Positions 8,238 to 18,037 are shown, numbered from the stretch's first letter. The stretch is 64,000 bases of DNA from Chryseobacterium angstadtii (GCF_001045465.1 NZ_LFND01000002.1:186001-250000); one strand, 5' to 3'. Numbers and translations are program-made. The notes: generated from the sequence alone by a model not told the origin.

Positions 8238-10424
8238 CGGTTTTTTGAACGTTAAAATGAAACAAGTCCCTTCTTTATTACTCTCATAATCCACATTTCC
8301 TCCTATCCGCATCATAATTCTGTATACAATAGACAGCCCTACCCCATTTCCTTTAAACTTTTTAGCATTGTCCATCCGGTTGAAAATCTTGAACATTTTG
8401 TGCTTCTCTTCCTCCGGAATTCCGATTCCGTTGTCTGAGATTCTGTATACAATGGCTCCTTCTTCTTCCGTACCCCGGATTTTCACCTTAGGTTCTTCCT
8501 GATGAGAAGAATATTTTACAGCATTGTTGATGATATTTAAAAATACCTGATGAAGCAATGTCTTATCAGCAAGAACATCCGGACATTCCTCAATAGTAAT
8601 CTCACTTTTCGGACTTTCAAAAGTGATCTTTGCATTTTCAGAAATCTTTGTAATGGTATGAAAGGGCCGTAGACGTTCCAATTCTATTTCACTGTGTTTG
8701 GCGCGGCTCAGCTGTAAAACATCATGCATCATTTCCGCCATATTATCAATTTCTTCGATAATGGAGGTCAGTTTATTTTTATTCCTTTCTGTTTCTTCAA
8801 AATTAGAAAGAAGCATCTGTGCATTCAGCTTCATTACTGTGAGAGGCGTTCCCAGGTCATGCGAGATCGTGTAGGAAAAACTGTCCAGCTCCTCATTTAC
8901 TTTTCTCAGCTCGTTATTCAGTGCTTTGATTGCGTTGTATTGTTTATGTGAAGTTTCCAGGATTACATCCCGAACGGCCTGTACGGCACTGATATTTTTG
9001 GAATCCCATCTTTTTGAATTCCCTTTAATGTTTTCCGTGAAAATATGAAAAGATGTTCTTGGGGAAACCATCTGCTTTTCTTCACCGTTCTGAAGAAATA
9101 CTTCAACTTTTTTCTCAGGATTTCCTGCCCAGCTGATATGCTCATCAAATTCTTTACGGAACCAGATCAACATTTCTTTTTTGTTTCTCTCAATAAAATA
9201 AATGATGATTCCGGCTGCCTTTTCATCCAGCCCCAATTCCTGTCCGTAATCTTTAAGAAAGCTTCTGCTCACAAAAATACTTTCTGTGGTATTTTCAAGC
9301 GCCCAATGGGCAATAGCATCAATCGTTTCCCGCTCCGGAACCACTCCTGTTGTTATCGTATCACCTTCTGAAATAATGACAAGACCGTCGGCATCAGGCA
9401 GTTTTCTGATCTTTCCTTTGTTGTCTGCCAGAGAATCAAAAAGATGATTATGCTTTAAAAACTCAGCCTTTAACTGTGACGATTTTTCATTCAGTTCCAA
9501 ACGGTATTTCAATTCATTTTTGGATTTGAATGAAGAGTAGGCATTCGAAGCCAAAGCCGTAAAAATTCCGGCCTGCACCCTGTCTTCAAGGTCAATATGC
9601 TTAGGTTCCGAATTCTGGCAGGTAACCAGCCCCCACAAATGATCATCAATAATAATCGAAACACTGAAGCTGGAAGAAGCCCCCGAGTTTTTGATATATT
9701 TTCCATGAATTGGTGACATGCCTCTCGCAGCAGAAAAACTAAGATCAATATGACCTTCCGTTCTGCTCAAAAGCGGAACCGTTTCTGCATATACATTACT
9801 GAAAATTCTTTTTCTTTTCTTTAAGTAGAGTTCCCTTGCCTGTCTTGGGATATCAGATTCCGGATAATGTAGACCGAGGTAGCTCTCCATTGCCTCATCT
9901 CTTCGTTCCGCAATAACTTTTCCCGAACCGTCCATCATAAATTTATACACCATCATCCGGTCATAATTGACAATTTTGGAAAGCGTGTTCAGCAATTGTT
10001 CCCAGATCTCCTTCTCACTGTCAATCACATAAAAATTATCATATTTATTGGAAATCCTTTTATAACGGTTTTCCAATACGGCTTCAAATTCAAGGAAAAT
10101 ATTCTTTCCGCTTCTGAAAACAGAAAAATGATATTCTTTGTCACCAATGAATACCTTATCAAAATGAGTTTCGTTTTCTCTTTTTGTAAAATCCTGTAGA
10201 GAAGCATACAGATCGGAATCCAGAACAGACCGGAAAATTTCCGGAAAATCTATAAGTTTTCTGTCAAAAAGCTGCTCAGCATTTTCGATTCTGAATATAT
10301 CCGCAATATTCCCGCTGAAAAAAGTAATGGAAAGGGATTCTGCATCAAGGCCAATCAGGTATCCAAAACTTTGTATATACCCAGGAATATGGATGGGCTC
10401 CTCATGACACTCTACAAAATTCAT
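8235..10424 (-). CDS. Bacteriophytochrome sensor histidine kinase
   Basis: A 729-residue red/far-red photoreceptor kinase. An N-terminal PAS domain carries the bilin-attachment cysteine at residue 6 (MNFVECHEEPIHIPG). The GAF domain has PESDIPRQARELY, the family's PASDIP chromophore motif with Ala replaced by Glu. A PHY domain follows to about residue 480. The kinase half has the phospho-acceptor His in YTISHDLGTPL, an N box (NIINNAVKYS) and ATP-lid motifs DNGIGIPEE and GNGVGLSIV. It should bind biliverdin made by the next gene and autophosphorylate according to light. No response regulator or light-output gene is adjacent, so the partner must be encoded elsewhere. A TATATTTG promoter lies just upstream. 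Confidence 0.93.
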   Translation of the reverse strand: MNFVECHEEPIHIPGYIQSFGYLIGLDAESLSITFFSGNIADIFRIENAEQLFDRKLIDFPEIFRSVLDSDLYASLQDFTKRENETHFDKVFIGDKEYHFSVFRSGKNIFLEFEAVLENRYKRISNKYDNFYVIDSEKEIWEQLLNTLSKIVNYDRMMVYKFMMDGSGKVIAERRDEAMESYLGLHYPESDIPRQARELYLKKRKRIFSNVYAETVPLLSRTEGHIDLSFSAARGMSPIHGKYIKNSGASSSFSVSIIIDDHLWGLVTCQNSEPKHIDLEDRVQAGIFTALASNAYSSFKSKNELKYRLELNEKSSQLKAEFLKHNHLFDSLADNKGKIRKLPDADGLVIISEGDTITTGVVPERETIDAIAHWALENTTESIFVSRSFLKDYGQELGLDEKAAGIIIYFIERNKKEMLIWFRKEFDEHISWAGNPEKKVEVFLQNGEEKQMVSPRTSFHIFTENIKGNSKRWDSKNISAVQAVRDVILETSHKQYNAIKALNNELRKVNEELDSFSYTISHDLGTPLTVMKLNAQMLLSNFEETERNKNKLTSIIEEIDNMAEMMHDVLQLSRAKHSEIELERLRPFHTITKISENAKITFESPKSEITIEECPDVLADKTLLHQVFLNIINNAVKYSSHQEEPKVKIRGTEEEGAIVYRISDNGIGIPEEEKHKMFKIFNRMDNAKKFKGNGVGLSIVYRIMMRIGGNVDYESNKEGTCFILTFKKP

Positions 10425-10441
10425 ATATTTCTTTGATCAAT

Positions 10442-10449
10442 CAAATATA
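10442..10449 (-). promoter_or_regulatory. Putative bacteriophytochrome promoter -7 element
   Basis: TATATTTG on the minus strand fits TAnnTTTG. It lies 17 bp before the ATG, so the leader would be only about 10 bases. Confidence 0.6.
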
Positions 10450-10805
10450 ACGATTTTTTTAACGAGATATTACTTTGTGGTATCAAATCACGGAAGTCCT
10501 TAAAATACCATTATCCCGATAATCTGTGAGTTTAAACTCCCTGAATTCCATGACAGAAAGGCTTACTTTTTCAATACGGATATAAGCTTATCATTTATAA
10601 TATACTAAAAATTTCGGAACAGATCAAGTCTAATCTTCTGATTATGATTCATCACATGAATTTTACATTAACTCTTAGAATTATTATGTTAAGTAAACAA
10701 AATTCATTAAATTTATATCACCAAATAATGAATACGTTTAAATATTATTGATTTTTATTGCATTATTTCCAATAAGGTCTTTATTTAAATTCAAATAATA
10801 CAACT
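10450..10805. other. Divergent intergenic region, mostly featureless
   Basis: AT-rich spacer between the leftward phytochrome and rightward dicarboxylate clusters. It must hold the promoter of the rightward cluster, but no good TAnnTTTG match stands out. Confidence 0.4.
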
Positions 10806-10961
10806 ATGAAAAAGTTCCCTTTAATTATTCCCACATCAGAAAAAAGAATCCATTGCGAAGTCTGTACAGGAAAGACCTGTAAATCCCTGGAAAAAACGAT
10901 GAATACGATAAGTTCCATGAATTGGAGCAAGTCTCTTTCAAACTTCCCGGCAATTCAATAA
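10806..10961 (+). CDS. 51-residue cysteine-containing small protein
   Basis: A short frame, with an ATG preceded by an A-rich leader, encodes 51 residues. Three Cys are grouped as CEVCTGKTC (residues 17-25), which could bind a metal or form disulfides. It has no signal peptide or membrane segment. It ends 22 bp before the porin gene in the same direction, so it may be the first gene of the dicarboxylate/fumarate-reductase cluster. No family is recognised. The alternative is that it is a leader peptide or a chance frame. Confidence 0.5.
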   Translation: MKKFPLIIPTSEKRIHCEVCTGKTCKSLEKTMNTISSMNWSKSLSNFPAIQ

Positions 10962-10983
10962 TAATTCATTAAACACAAATACT

Positions 10984-12144
10984 ATGACCCTTTTTTCACC
11001 AAAAAAGAGAAGTCTGATCCTTTGTGCTCTATTGGCAGGTTTTTCTGCTACCGCACAGATCCAGGACTCACTCCGCCCCAATAAACCGGAGGAAGACCCC
11101 GTGAAATATCCCGTACTCCAGATCAAAGGTCTTTTTCAGGCCCGTTACCTTGTTGGTATGGCCAAAGATGTAGATGTGAACGGCCTGCATCACGCAGACG
11201 GATCGGGAACCAGCAATAATTTCATGCTTAAATACATGAGGGTTCAGGTACGTGCGCAGATCAGTAAAAGAACAGAAGTTGTGGCACTCGCCAATCTGGC
11301 AGATTTCAAAAATGATCCTAAAAGCAGGGTTCTTGAAAATGCTTATCTGAAATACACCTTTAATCCCAAATTAGCCTTTACTGTAGGACAGTTCAGACCA
11401 TGGTTCGGAATTGAAGAAACCTATCCAATTGACATTATTAAATCTCTGGACTGGTCCAATCAGTATACAGAATTTGGAAAACTGGGCTGGACAAGCTTCC
11501 AGATCGGGCTTTCTGCAACAGGACAGCTTCAGTTGGGCGAAATACCTTTTCAATACGCAGTTTCAGTTGTGAATGGGAATGGAAAAAATCAGATCAATGA
11601 TAATGACAACGGAAAACAATATTCCACAAGACTGGTTTTCGGACTGTCAAAAAAATACAATTTCAATGTGGGTCTTAATGGAGGGATCGGTGAAGTTTTC
11701 AGCAAAAAAGTCTACGCTGTAGGAATCGATCTGAGTTCACTCATCCAGTTTGATTCCAAATGGAGTCTTGATATGCAGCTGGAAGCCAAACAGGCAACTA
11801 ACCACGTTCTGTACAATTCCGTTGATCCGGAACTCAGACCCTTCAATCCGGACGAGTACCTGATCCGGGGAGCCTATTTTCTCCCGAACGTAAGGTATGA
11901 GATCAACCATAAAAACCTAAGTGCTTTTGAACTTTCCTGCCGGTATGAATATCTGGACACCAATTTCAGACTGAATTCAAATCCCCGGCAGACCATCACC
12001 CCGATGTTCGGGCTGGAATTCCTGAAAAACTACGGAGCCCGGATTCAGCTGGGTGTACAGTTTGACCGATACAAACATCAGATAGAAAATACTACCCAAT
12101 ACAACAACAACCTGTTCATTGTTCAGGTACAAAGCAGATTTTAA
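10984..12144 (+). CDS. Outer-membrane porin, phosphate-selective porin O/P superfamily
   Basis: A 386-residue protein with a signal peptide (SLILCALLAGFSATAQ). Its alternating amphipathic strands include KRTEVVALANLADFKNDPK, ENAYLKYTFNPKLAFTVGQF and a final strand ending in aromatic-x-Phe (LFIVQVQSRF), as expected of a beta-barrel of the OprO/OprP type. The FRPWFGIE segment after the first strands is typical of these porins. It sits 20 bp before a DASS dicarboxylate transporter and upstream of succinate dehydrogenase/fumarate reductase genes, so I infer outer-membrane uptake of C4-dicarboxylates rather than phosphate. That substrate assignment is context only. Confidence 0.82.
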   Translation: MTLFSPKKRSLILCALLAGFSATAQIQDSLRPNKPEEDPVKYPVLQIKGLFQARYLVGMAKDVDVNGLHHADGSGTSNNFMLKYMRVQVRAQISKRTEVVALANLADFKNDPKSRVLENAYLKYTFNPKLAFTVGQFRPWFGIEETYPIDIIKSLDWSNQYTEFGKLGWTSFQIGLSATGQLQLGEIPFQYAVSVVNGNGKNQINDNDNGKQYSTRLVFGLSKKYNFNVGLNGGIGEVFSKKVYAVGIDLSSLIQFDSKWSLDMQLEAKQATNHVLYNSVDPELRPFNPDEYLIRGAYFLPNVRYEINHKNLSAFELSCRYEYLDTNFRLNSNPRQTITPMFGLEFLKNYGARIQLGVQFDRYKHQIENTTQYNNNLFIVQVQSRF

Positions 12145-12164
12145 CCGCTTAAATAGTAGAGATC

Positions 12165-13595
12165 ATGAAAGAAATTAACATCAAAAATATCGCGATAACG
12201 TTTGCCGTTGCGCTGATTATATGGTTTATTCCGGCTCCGGAAGGTGTTGCTGAGAATGCCTGGCATCTGTTTGCCATTTTCGCGGCCACCATTTTAGGAA
12301 TTATTCTTAAAGCCGCCCCAATGGGTACCATGTGTATGATGGCCATTGGATTTACCGCTCTTACGCAGGTAGTAGCTCCCGGAGATGCCGGGAAATCCAT
12401 CACCAAAGCACTTTCCGGATTCGGGGATAAAGTGATCTGGCTGATCGGGATTTCCTTTTTTATCGCCAGAGGATTTATCAAAACAGGATTAGGAAACAGA
12501 ATTGCTTTTATATTCATCAGAATTTTTGGGAAAAGCTCATTAGGCTTGGCTTATGGACTTGGGCTGGCTGATGTATGCCTTGCCCCTGCTATTCCCAGTA
12601 ATACGGCCCGTGGTGGCGGAATCATCTACCCGATCATGAAATCCATGGCCATCAGCTTCGATTCTGTTCCTGAAAAACCGGAAACCCACAGAAAACTGGG
12701 ATCTTTCCTCACGCTGAACAGTTATTATATGAACCTCATCGCTTCGTCTATGTTCCTTACCGGAACTGCAAGTAACCCGATGTGTCAGAAATTCGCAGCT
12801 AACTTAGGCATCAATATCACATGGATGTCGTGGGCTGCGGCAGGTTTCGTTCCGGGATTGGTAGCGTTCTTCGTTGTACCGCTGGTTTTATACAAATTAT
12901 ATCCGCCGGAATTGAAAAAAACAGGAGATGCCCCTAAAATGGCAGCCCAGAAATTAAAAGAAATGGGACCTATTTCAAGAAATGAATGGCTTATGCTACT
13001 CGCCTTCTTCATTCTTCTGGCGCTTTGGATCTTTGGAGGTGCACTTTCTATTGACGCTACTACCACGGCTTTCATAGGTCTTACCCTTCTTCTCCTCACC
13101 TCTGTATTAACCTGGGAGGATGTAAAAGGTGAAAAAGGAGCCTGGGACACCATCGTATGGTTTGCGGTTCTCGTTATGATGGCCAGTTCTTTGAACGAAT
13201 TGGGATTCATTGGTTGGTTCAGTGATCTTATTAAAGTAAAAATAGGAGGATTAAGCTGGCAGGTAGCCTTTCCGGTCATTATTGTCGTTTACTTCTTCAG
13301 TCATTATATTTTCGCCAGTGCTACGGCCCATGTTGCTGCTATGTATGCCGCTTTACTGGGTGTTGGTGTTTCTTTGGGAATCCCGCCTATGTTATTGGCG
13401 ATGATGCTTGGGTTCTTAGGGTCTATTTACGGAGTACTTACCCATTACGGACACGGTCCGGCTCCGGTATTTTACGGAAGCGGCTATGTAGAACTGAAAG
13501 CCTGGTGGCTGAGAGGCCTTGAAATCGGTATTGTACTGCTGATTATCTATATGGTAGTCGGAGGACTGTGGATGAAAATTTTAGGATATTATTAA
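12165..13595 (+). CDS. DASS (SLC13) family anion:sodium symporter, probable dicarboxylate transporter
   Basis: A 476-residue inner-membrane transporter with about a dozen hydrophobic segments. The family is recognised from the N-terminal IIWFIPAPEGVAENAWHLFA and the SNT-type substrate motifs. The first of these is in LAPAIPSNTARGGGIIYPI; the second half repeats the pattern (SASNPM-like TGTASNPMCQK, and ASATAHVAAMY). This subgroup includes plant and bacterial 2-oxoglutarate/malate translocators and CitT-like antiporters. It is 20 bp after the porin and 16 bp before the cytochrome b subunit. Together they suggest import of malate, fumarate or succinate, or fumarate/succinate exchange, coupled to the adjacent enzyme. 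Confidence 0.9.
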   Translation: MKEINIKNIAITFAVALIIWFIPAPEGVAENAWHLFAIFAATILGIILKAAPMGTMCMMAIGFTALTQVVAPGDAGKSITKALSGFGDKVIWLIGISFFIARGFIKTGLGNRIAFIFIRIFGKSSLGLAYGLGLADVCLAPAIPSNTARGGGIIYPIMKSMAISFDSVPEKPETHRKLGSFLTLNSYYMNLIASSMFLTGTASNPMCQKFAANLGINITWMSWAAAGFVPGLVAFFVVPLVLYKLYPPELKKTGDAPKMAAQKLKEMGPISRNEWLMLLAFFILLALWIFGGALSIDATTTAFIGLTLLLLTSVLTWEDVKGEKGAWDTIVWFAVLVMMASSLNELGFIGWFSDLIKVKIGGLSWQVAFPVIIVVYFFSHYIFASATAHVAAMYAALLGVGVSLGIPPMLLAMMLGFLGSIYGVLTHYGHGPAPVFYGSGYVELKAWWLRGLEIGIVLLIIYMVVGGLWMKILGYY

Positions 13596-13611
13596 TGATT
13601 AAATCAAAACT

Positions 13612-14268
13612 ATGCTGTCAACCTTGTCAAGAAAAATGCTGATGTGTCTTACAGGACTTTTCCTGAGCTTCTTTCTGCTGATCCATTTCTTGGGAAACCT
13701 CCAGCTGTTTCTTCCGCAGGAGCAGGCCCATCTTCAGTTTAATGCCTATTCGCACTTTCTGTCCGGAAATATTCTGATCAAAATGGTCTCATATGTTCTG
13801 TACGCAAGTATTATCCTCCATGCTCTGGATGGATTGGTTATTACGTTAAAAAATAATAAATCAGGAGGCGGATATCAGTCTGAAGGACGGGGAAGAGCCA
13901 GTAAATGGTATTCCCGAAATATGGGAATTCTAGGAACCCTGATTCTGATCTTTCTGGTGATCCATTTTCAGAATTTCTGGTATGTCTACAAATTCGGAAC
14001 TACGCCGCTGGACGAAAACGGAAATAAAGACCTGTATATCTTGGTTGTGACTGTTTTTAAAGAATGGTGGTATGTCATCATCTATGTTATTTCCATGGCT
14101 GCTTTATGCTATCATTTGATTCATGGGATTCACAGTGCGGCCAGAACGCTGGGGCTTTATCATCCCAAATTTGTCAGATGGTTTAAAACTGCCGGAATTG
14201 TTTATTCAGTCATTATCAGTGTAGGTTTTGCGCTTATGCCGGTGTATGTATTTTTCACAGCCAATTAA
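13612..14268 (+). CDS. Succinate dehydrogenase/fumarate reductase cytochrome b subunit
   Basis: A 218-residue membrane anchor with five hydrophobic helices and several helix histidines ([41 protein letters not shown]). This matches the single-subunit diheme type-B anchors found in Bacteroidota, Bacillus and Wolinella. It passes electrons between quinone and the Fe-S subunit. The gene order C-A-B is the usual one for this enzyme class. It follows the DASS gene by 16 bp and precedes the flavoprotein by 11 bp, consistent with one operon. Confidence 0.93.
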   Translation: MLSTLSRKMLMCLTGLFLSFFLLIHFLGNLQLFLPQEQAHLQFNAYSHFLSGNILIKMVSYVLYASIILHALDGLVITLKNNKSGGGYQSEGRGRASKWYSRNMGILGTLILIFLVIHFQNFWYVYKFGTTPLDENGNKDLYILVVTVFKEWWYVIIYVISMAALCYHLIHGIHSAARTLGLYHPKFVRWFKTAGIVYSVIISVGFALMPVYVFFTAN

Positions 14269-14279
14269 ACACAAAAGTC

Positions 14280-16196
14280 ATGATTTTAGATTCAAAAATA
14301 CCACAAGGCCCATTAGAACATAAATGGGATTATTATAAAAAGAAAGCAAAACTCGTGAACCCCGCCAACCGTAAAAAACTGGATGTGATTGTCGTAGGAA
14401 CAGGACTTGCAGGAAGCTCAATTGCGGCTTCACTGGGGGAAATGGGTTATAATGTAAAATCATTCTGTTTTCAGGACAGCCCGAGAAGAGCCCATTCCGT
14501 AGCGGCACAGGGAGGAGTGAATGCTGCAAAAAAATATAAAAATGATGGAGACAGTGTTTACAGAATGTTTGTAGATACGCTGAAGGGTGGAGATTTCAGA
14601 GCCCGGGAGGCCAATGTTTACCGTATGGCAGAATGTTCTTTACATCTTATTGATCAGGCTGTTGCGCAAGGTGTTCCGTTTGGTCGTGAATATGGCGGTT
14701 ACCTCAACAACCGTTCATTCGGTGGGGTTCAGGTGAGCCGGACGTTTTATGCAAGAGGACAGACTGGCCAGCAGCTGCTTTTAGGAGCTTATCAGGCGCT
14801 GATGAGACAGGTCGGAAAAGGAACGGTACAGCTATATTCAAGACATGAAATGCTTGATCTTGTGATGATCGACGGTAAAGCAAGAGGAATTATCGTCAGA
14901 AATTTAGATACCGGAGAAATTGAAAGACATGCAGCACATGCTGTTGTGCTCGCAACCGGAGGTTACGGAAAAATCTATTATCTGTCTACCTTAGCGATGG
15001 GTTGCAACGGTTCCGCGATCTGGAGGGCTCACAAAAAAGGGGCTTTAATGGCCTCTCCGAGCTGGATTCAGGTTCATCCTACTTCCTTGCCCCAATCCGG
15101 AGATTATCAGTCTAAACTTACATTGATGTCAGAATCATTACGAAATGACGGAAGAATATGGGTTCCTTTAAAAGCGGATGAAACCAGAGCAGCCAATGAT
15201 ATTCCTGAAAATGAAAGAGACTATTATCTGGAACGAAGATATCCTGCTTTCGGAAATCTTGCGCCCAGAGATATTTCTTCCCGTGCCGCCAAAGAAAGAA
15301 TTGATGCCGGCTATGGAATCGGCCCGCTGAAGAATGCTGTTTATCTCGATTTTTCCAAAGCCATACGGGAACAGGGAAAAGAAAAAATACAGGAGAAATA
15401 CGGGAATTTATTTGATATGTACCTTAAAATCACCGGATATGATGCCTATAATGAGCCCATGATGATCTCTCCTTCCGCGCACTTCTCAATGGGTGGTTTA
15501 TGGGTAGATTATGAACTGATGACTACCATTCCGGGGCTTTTTGCTTTAGGAGAAGCTAATTTTGCTGATCATGGAGCTAACAGATTAGGGGCCAATTCTC
15601 TTTTACAGGCTTCTGTAGACGGGTATTTTATTGCTCCTTACACAATTGCCAATTATTTGGCTGATGAAATTCATACCGGAAAAATTTCGCCGGACATGCC
15701 TGAATTTGAAAAGGCTGAACAAGCTGTTAAACAACAGATTCAGGATTTTATCAGTATCCGGGGGACGAAAACGGTTGACTATTTTCATAAAACATTGGGA
15801 AAACTTTTATATGATTACTGCGGACTTGCGAGAAATGAAAAAGGCCTGAAATTCGCCATCGAAGAAATAAGAAAACTAAAACAGGAATTTTATAAAGACG
15901 TGAGGGTTTCCGGACTGGGAGACAAAATGAATACGGAACTTGAAAAAGCAGGCCGCGTAGCCGACTATTTTGAAATCGGAGAACTGATGTGCTATGATGC
16001 TTTAACCCGAAATGAATCCTGCGGCGCTCATTTTCGGGAAGAATTTCAGACTCCGGACGGAGAAGCGCTGAGAAATGATAAGGAATATCAATTTATTTCG
16101 GCATGGGCATGGACTGGTGAAAATAATGAACCGGAACTGATCCGGGAGCCTTTGGTTTTTGAAGAGATACAGCCGACGGTAAGGAGTTATAAATAA
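14280..16196 (+). CDS. Succinate dehydrogenase/fumarate reductase flavoprotein subunit
   Basis: A 638-residue catalytic subunit interconverting succinate and fumarate. It has the FAD dinucleotide motif [13 protein letters not shown], the covalent-flavin His in [15 protein letters not shown], the substrate-loop histidine and serine in [14 protein letters not shown], and the capping motif [13 protein letters not shown]. Length and motifs match the Bacteroidota type-B enzyme. Direction cannot be decided from sequence; with menaquinone as the usual flavobacterial quinone, either succinate oxidation or fumarate reduction is possible. The Fe-S gene follows after an unusually long 130-bp gap. Confidence 0.95.
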   Translation: MILDSKIPQGPLEHKWDYYKKKAKLVNPANRKKLDVIVVGTGLAGSSIAASLGEMGYNVKSFCFQDSPRRAHSVAAQGGVNAAKKYKNDGDSVYRMFVDTLKGGDFRAREANVYRMAECSLHLIDQAVAQGVPFGREYGGYLNNRSFGGVQVSRTFYARGQTGQQLLLGAYQALMRQVGKGTVQLYSRHEMLDLVMIDGKARGIIVRNLDTGEIERHAAHAVVLATGGYGKIYYLSTLAMGCNGSAIWRAHKKGALMASPSWIQVHPTSLPQSGDYQSKLTLMSESLRNDGRIWVPLKADETRAANDIPENERDYYLERRYPAFGNLAPRDISSRAAKERIDAGYGIGPLKNAVYLDFSKAIREQGKEKIQEKYGNLFDMYLKITGYDAYNEPMMISPSAHFSMGGLWVDYELMTTIPGLFALGEANFADHGANRLGANSLLQASVDGYFIAPYTIANYLADEIHTGKISPDMPEFEKAEQAVKQQIQDFISIRGTKTVDYFHKTLGKLLYDYCGLARNEKGLKFAIEEIRKLKQEFYKDVRVSGLGDKMNTELEKAGRVADYFEIGELMCYDALTRNESCGAHFREEFQTPDGEALRNDKEYQFISAWAWTGENNEPELIREPLVFEEIQPTVRSYK

Positions 16197-16326
16197 TGTA
16201 AAAAGTGAAGAAAGCTGATAAAGCGAAGAAGGCGAAGAAAGTATTGAAAATAAAGAGGTTTTATGCAAATAGTCTCACATGATAAGCCTTCTTTGCCCTA
16301 TTTGCCTCAACTAAAAAACAAAAATT
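16197..16326 (+). other. Intra-operon spacer with inverted repeat
   Basis: Other junctions in this cluster are 11-22 bp, while this one is 130 bp. It is purine-rich and holds GCGAAGAAGGC (16224-16234) facing GCCTTCTTTGC (16286-16296), a 10-of-11 inverted repeat that could fold around the intervening 51 bases. Its wording resembles the degenerate repeats at 37270-37600. Confidence 0.55.
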
Positions 16327-17076
16327 ATGGATTTACATCTTAAAATATGGAGACAGAAGGACAGACAAAGTGAAGGAAAATTAGTCAGTTATGATTTGAA
16401 AGAATTGAATCCTCACATGTCTTTTCTGGAAATGCTGGATACGTTAAACGAAAAACTGATTACCGAAGGCGATGAGCCTGTAGAATTCGATCACGACTGC
16501 CGGGAAGGAATTTGTGGCCAATGCGGCATGATGATCAACGGAATCGCTCACGGTCCTTTAAAAAATACAACTACCTGCCAGCTCCACCTACGTTCTTTTA
16601 AAGATGGCGAAACAGTACTGATAGAACCTTTCCGGGCAGAAGCTTTTCCGGTAAAGAAAGACCTTAAAATAGACCGTTCTGCTTTTGACAGGATTATTTC
16701 ATCCGGAGGATTTGTATCCGTTAATACAGGACAGGCGCCTGATGCAACGGCTATTGCAGTTACCCATCAGACTGCTGAAGAAGCCTTTGATTCCGCTGCA
16801 TGTATAGGTTGCGGAGCCTGTGTGGCCACCTGTAAAAATGGCAGTGCTGCGTTATTTACTTCTGCGAAAATCACTCATATGGTCCTTCTCCCTCAAGGTA
16901 AGGAAGAAAGAAGCGCACGGGTCCTGAATATGGTTGCCCAAATGGACACCGAATTATTCGGGCATTGTTCCAATACGGAGGCCTGTGAAGTGGAATGTCC
17001 TCAGGGAATTTCTGTGCTGAATATTGCCAGAATGAATTATGAGTATGGAAGGGCGTTGTTCTTCAGGAAAAAGTAG
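16327..17076 (+). CDS. Succinate dehydrogenase/fumarate reductase iron-sulfur subunit
   Basis: A 249-residue electron-transfer subunit. The [2Fe-2S] ligands are in CREGICGQCG plus a later Cys (TTCQLHL). The C-terminal ferredoxin-like part has CIGCGACVATCKN, CSNTEACEVECPQG, giving the usual [4Fe-4S] and [3Fe-4S] sites. It completes a C-A-B set with the two upstream genes. A long bidirectional hairpin follows the stop codon. Confidence 0.94.
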   Translation: MDLHLKIWRQKDRQSEGKLVSYDLKELNPHMSFLEMLDTLNEKLITEGDEPVEFDHDCREGICGQCGMMINGIAHGPLKNTTTCQLHLRSFKDGETVLIEPFRAEAFPVKKDLKIDRSAFDRIISSGGFVSVNTGQAPDATAIAVTHQTAEEAFDSAACIGCGACVATCKNGSAALFTSAKITHMVLLPQGKEERSARVLNMVAQMDTELFGHCSNTEACEVECPQGISVLNIARMNYEYGRALFFRKK

Positions 17077-17087
17077 TTTTGAAGAAT

Positions 17088-17120
17088 ACCCTTGTCAAGG
17101 TTCAGAACCTTGACAAGGGT
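17088..17120. terminator. Bidirectional hairpin terminator between convergent genes
   Basis: Perfect 15-base arms ACCCTTGTCAAGGTT and AACCTTGACAAGGGT surround a three-base CAG loop. It lies between the Fe-S subunit gene and the converging cyclase gene. The flanking T runs are short, so termination efficiency is uncertain. Confidence 0.75.
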
Positions 17121-17130
17121 AACTTTCAGC

Positions 17131-17904
17131 CTAAGGATTGATAATGGCCACTACTCTGGCCGGTGCTGCTGAGCCCCCAACAATCTTCAATGGAAATACA
17201 CTTACTTTAAATCCTGAAGGTGGAAGTGAGCTGAGATTAGTCAGCTGTTCGATATGTAAATATTCTTTTTCAAGACCAACGCGATGCCCTTCCCAGAAAT
17301 ATTCCGGGTCGTTGAGTTCTCTTGCTTTTTTGGCCATATATTTTAGTGGAAGATCCCATCCCCACTGATCAATTCCCATTACTTTCACGCCCTGGTCAAT
17401 CAGCCATTCGGTGGCTTCTTTGCTCATTCCGGTTCCTTTTTCTACAAAGTCTGCGGTTCCCATCATTTTGTCGCGGTCCGTTCTGATCAGGACAATATTT
17501 CCTTTCTGAATGGTGATTCCGTTTTTATCCAGATCTTTTTTGAGATCATCAACGGTAATGGCTACAAAGTCTTCTTTGTGGGTACAGTCGATTACAATGC
17601 CGTCACCATAGCACCAATCAAGAGGAATCTGATCAATGGTCTTCGCAGGTTTTCCTTCAACCACAGGGCCATAATGCCATGGCGCATCAATATGGGTCGT
17701 GGCGTGAAGTCCCATATTTTTAATGGAATCATCTGCCCAGCCTGTCCAGTTTTTAGGAAAAAGTCTGAATGGAAGGTTTAATGCCAGTCGAATAAGCCAA
17801 TGTGATTTTTTGTGTGACTTGTGCTTAATCTTTACCCTCATAAACCAGGGATCTCCGGCATTATACTGAATCGGTTTGGATAAATCTATAATAGTTGTTT
17901 GCAT
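17131..17904 (-). CDS. Cyclase family (kynurenine-formamidase-like) metal hydrolase
   Basis: A 257-residue protein of the PF04199 cyclase family. The family metal motif HxGTHxDxPxH appears as HATTHIDAPWH, with Thr at the usual Gly position. Other landmarks are the N-terminal DLSKPIQYNAGDPWF and the C-terminal GFKVSVFPLKIVGGSAAPARVVA. Known members hydrolyse formylkynurenine, isatin or similar cyclic amides using Mn or Zn; the substrate here is unknown. No signal peptide. It is a single gene, convergent with the fumarate reductase cluster. Confidence 0.85.
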   Translation of the reverse strand: MQTTIIDLSKPIQYNAGDPWFMRVKIKHKSHKKSHWLIRLALNLPFRLFPKNWTGWADDSIKNMGLHATTHIDAPWHYGPVVEGKPAKTIDQIPLDWCYGDGIVIDCTHKEDFVAITVDDLKKDLDKNGITIQKGNIVLIRTDRDKMMGTADFVEKGTGMSKEATEWLIDQGVKVMGIDQWGWDLPLKYMAKKARELNDPEYFWEGHRVGLEKEYLHIEQLTNLSSLPPSGFKVSVFPLKIVGGSAAPARVVAIINP

Positions 17905-18037
17905 ACGACAAAGTAAGAAAAAAGGGGCGAAATAGCCAATATGAAAAGAGGACCAATTTAAAAATTAGCCCTCTTTGATTCTTTATATTTAGAATGTCAG
18001 TGATGGATTTTGCTTTGCAAGTGAATGGTTAATGCTA

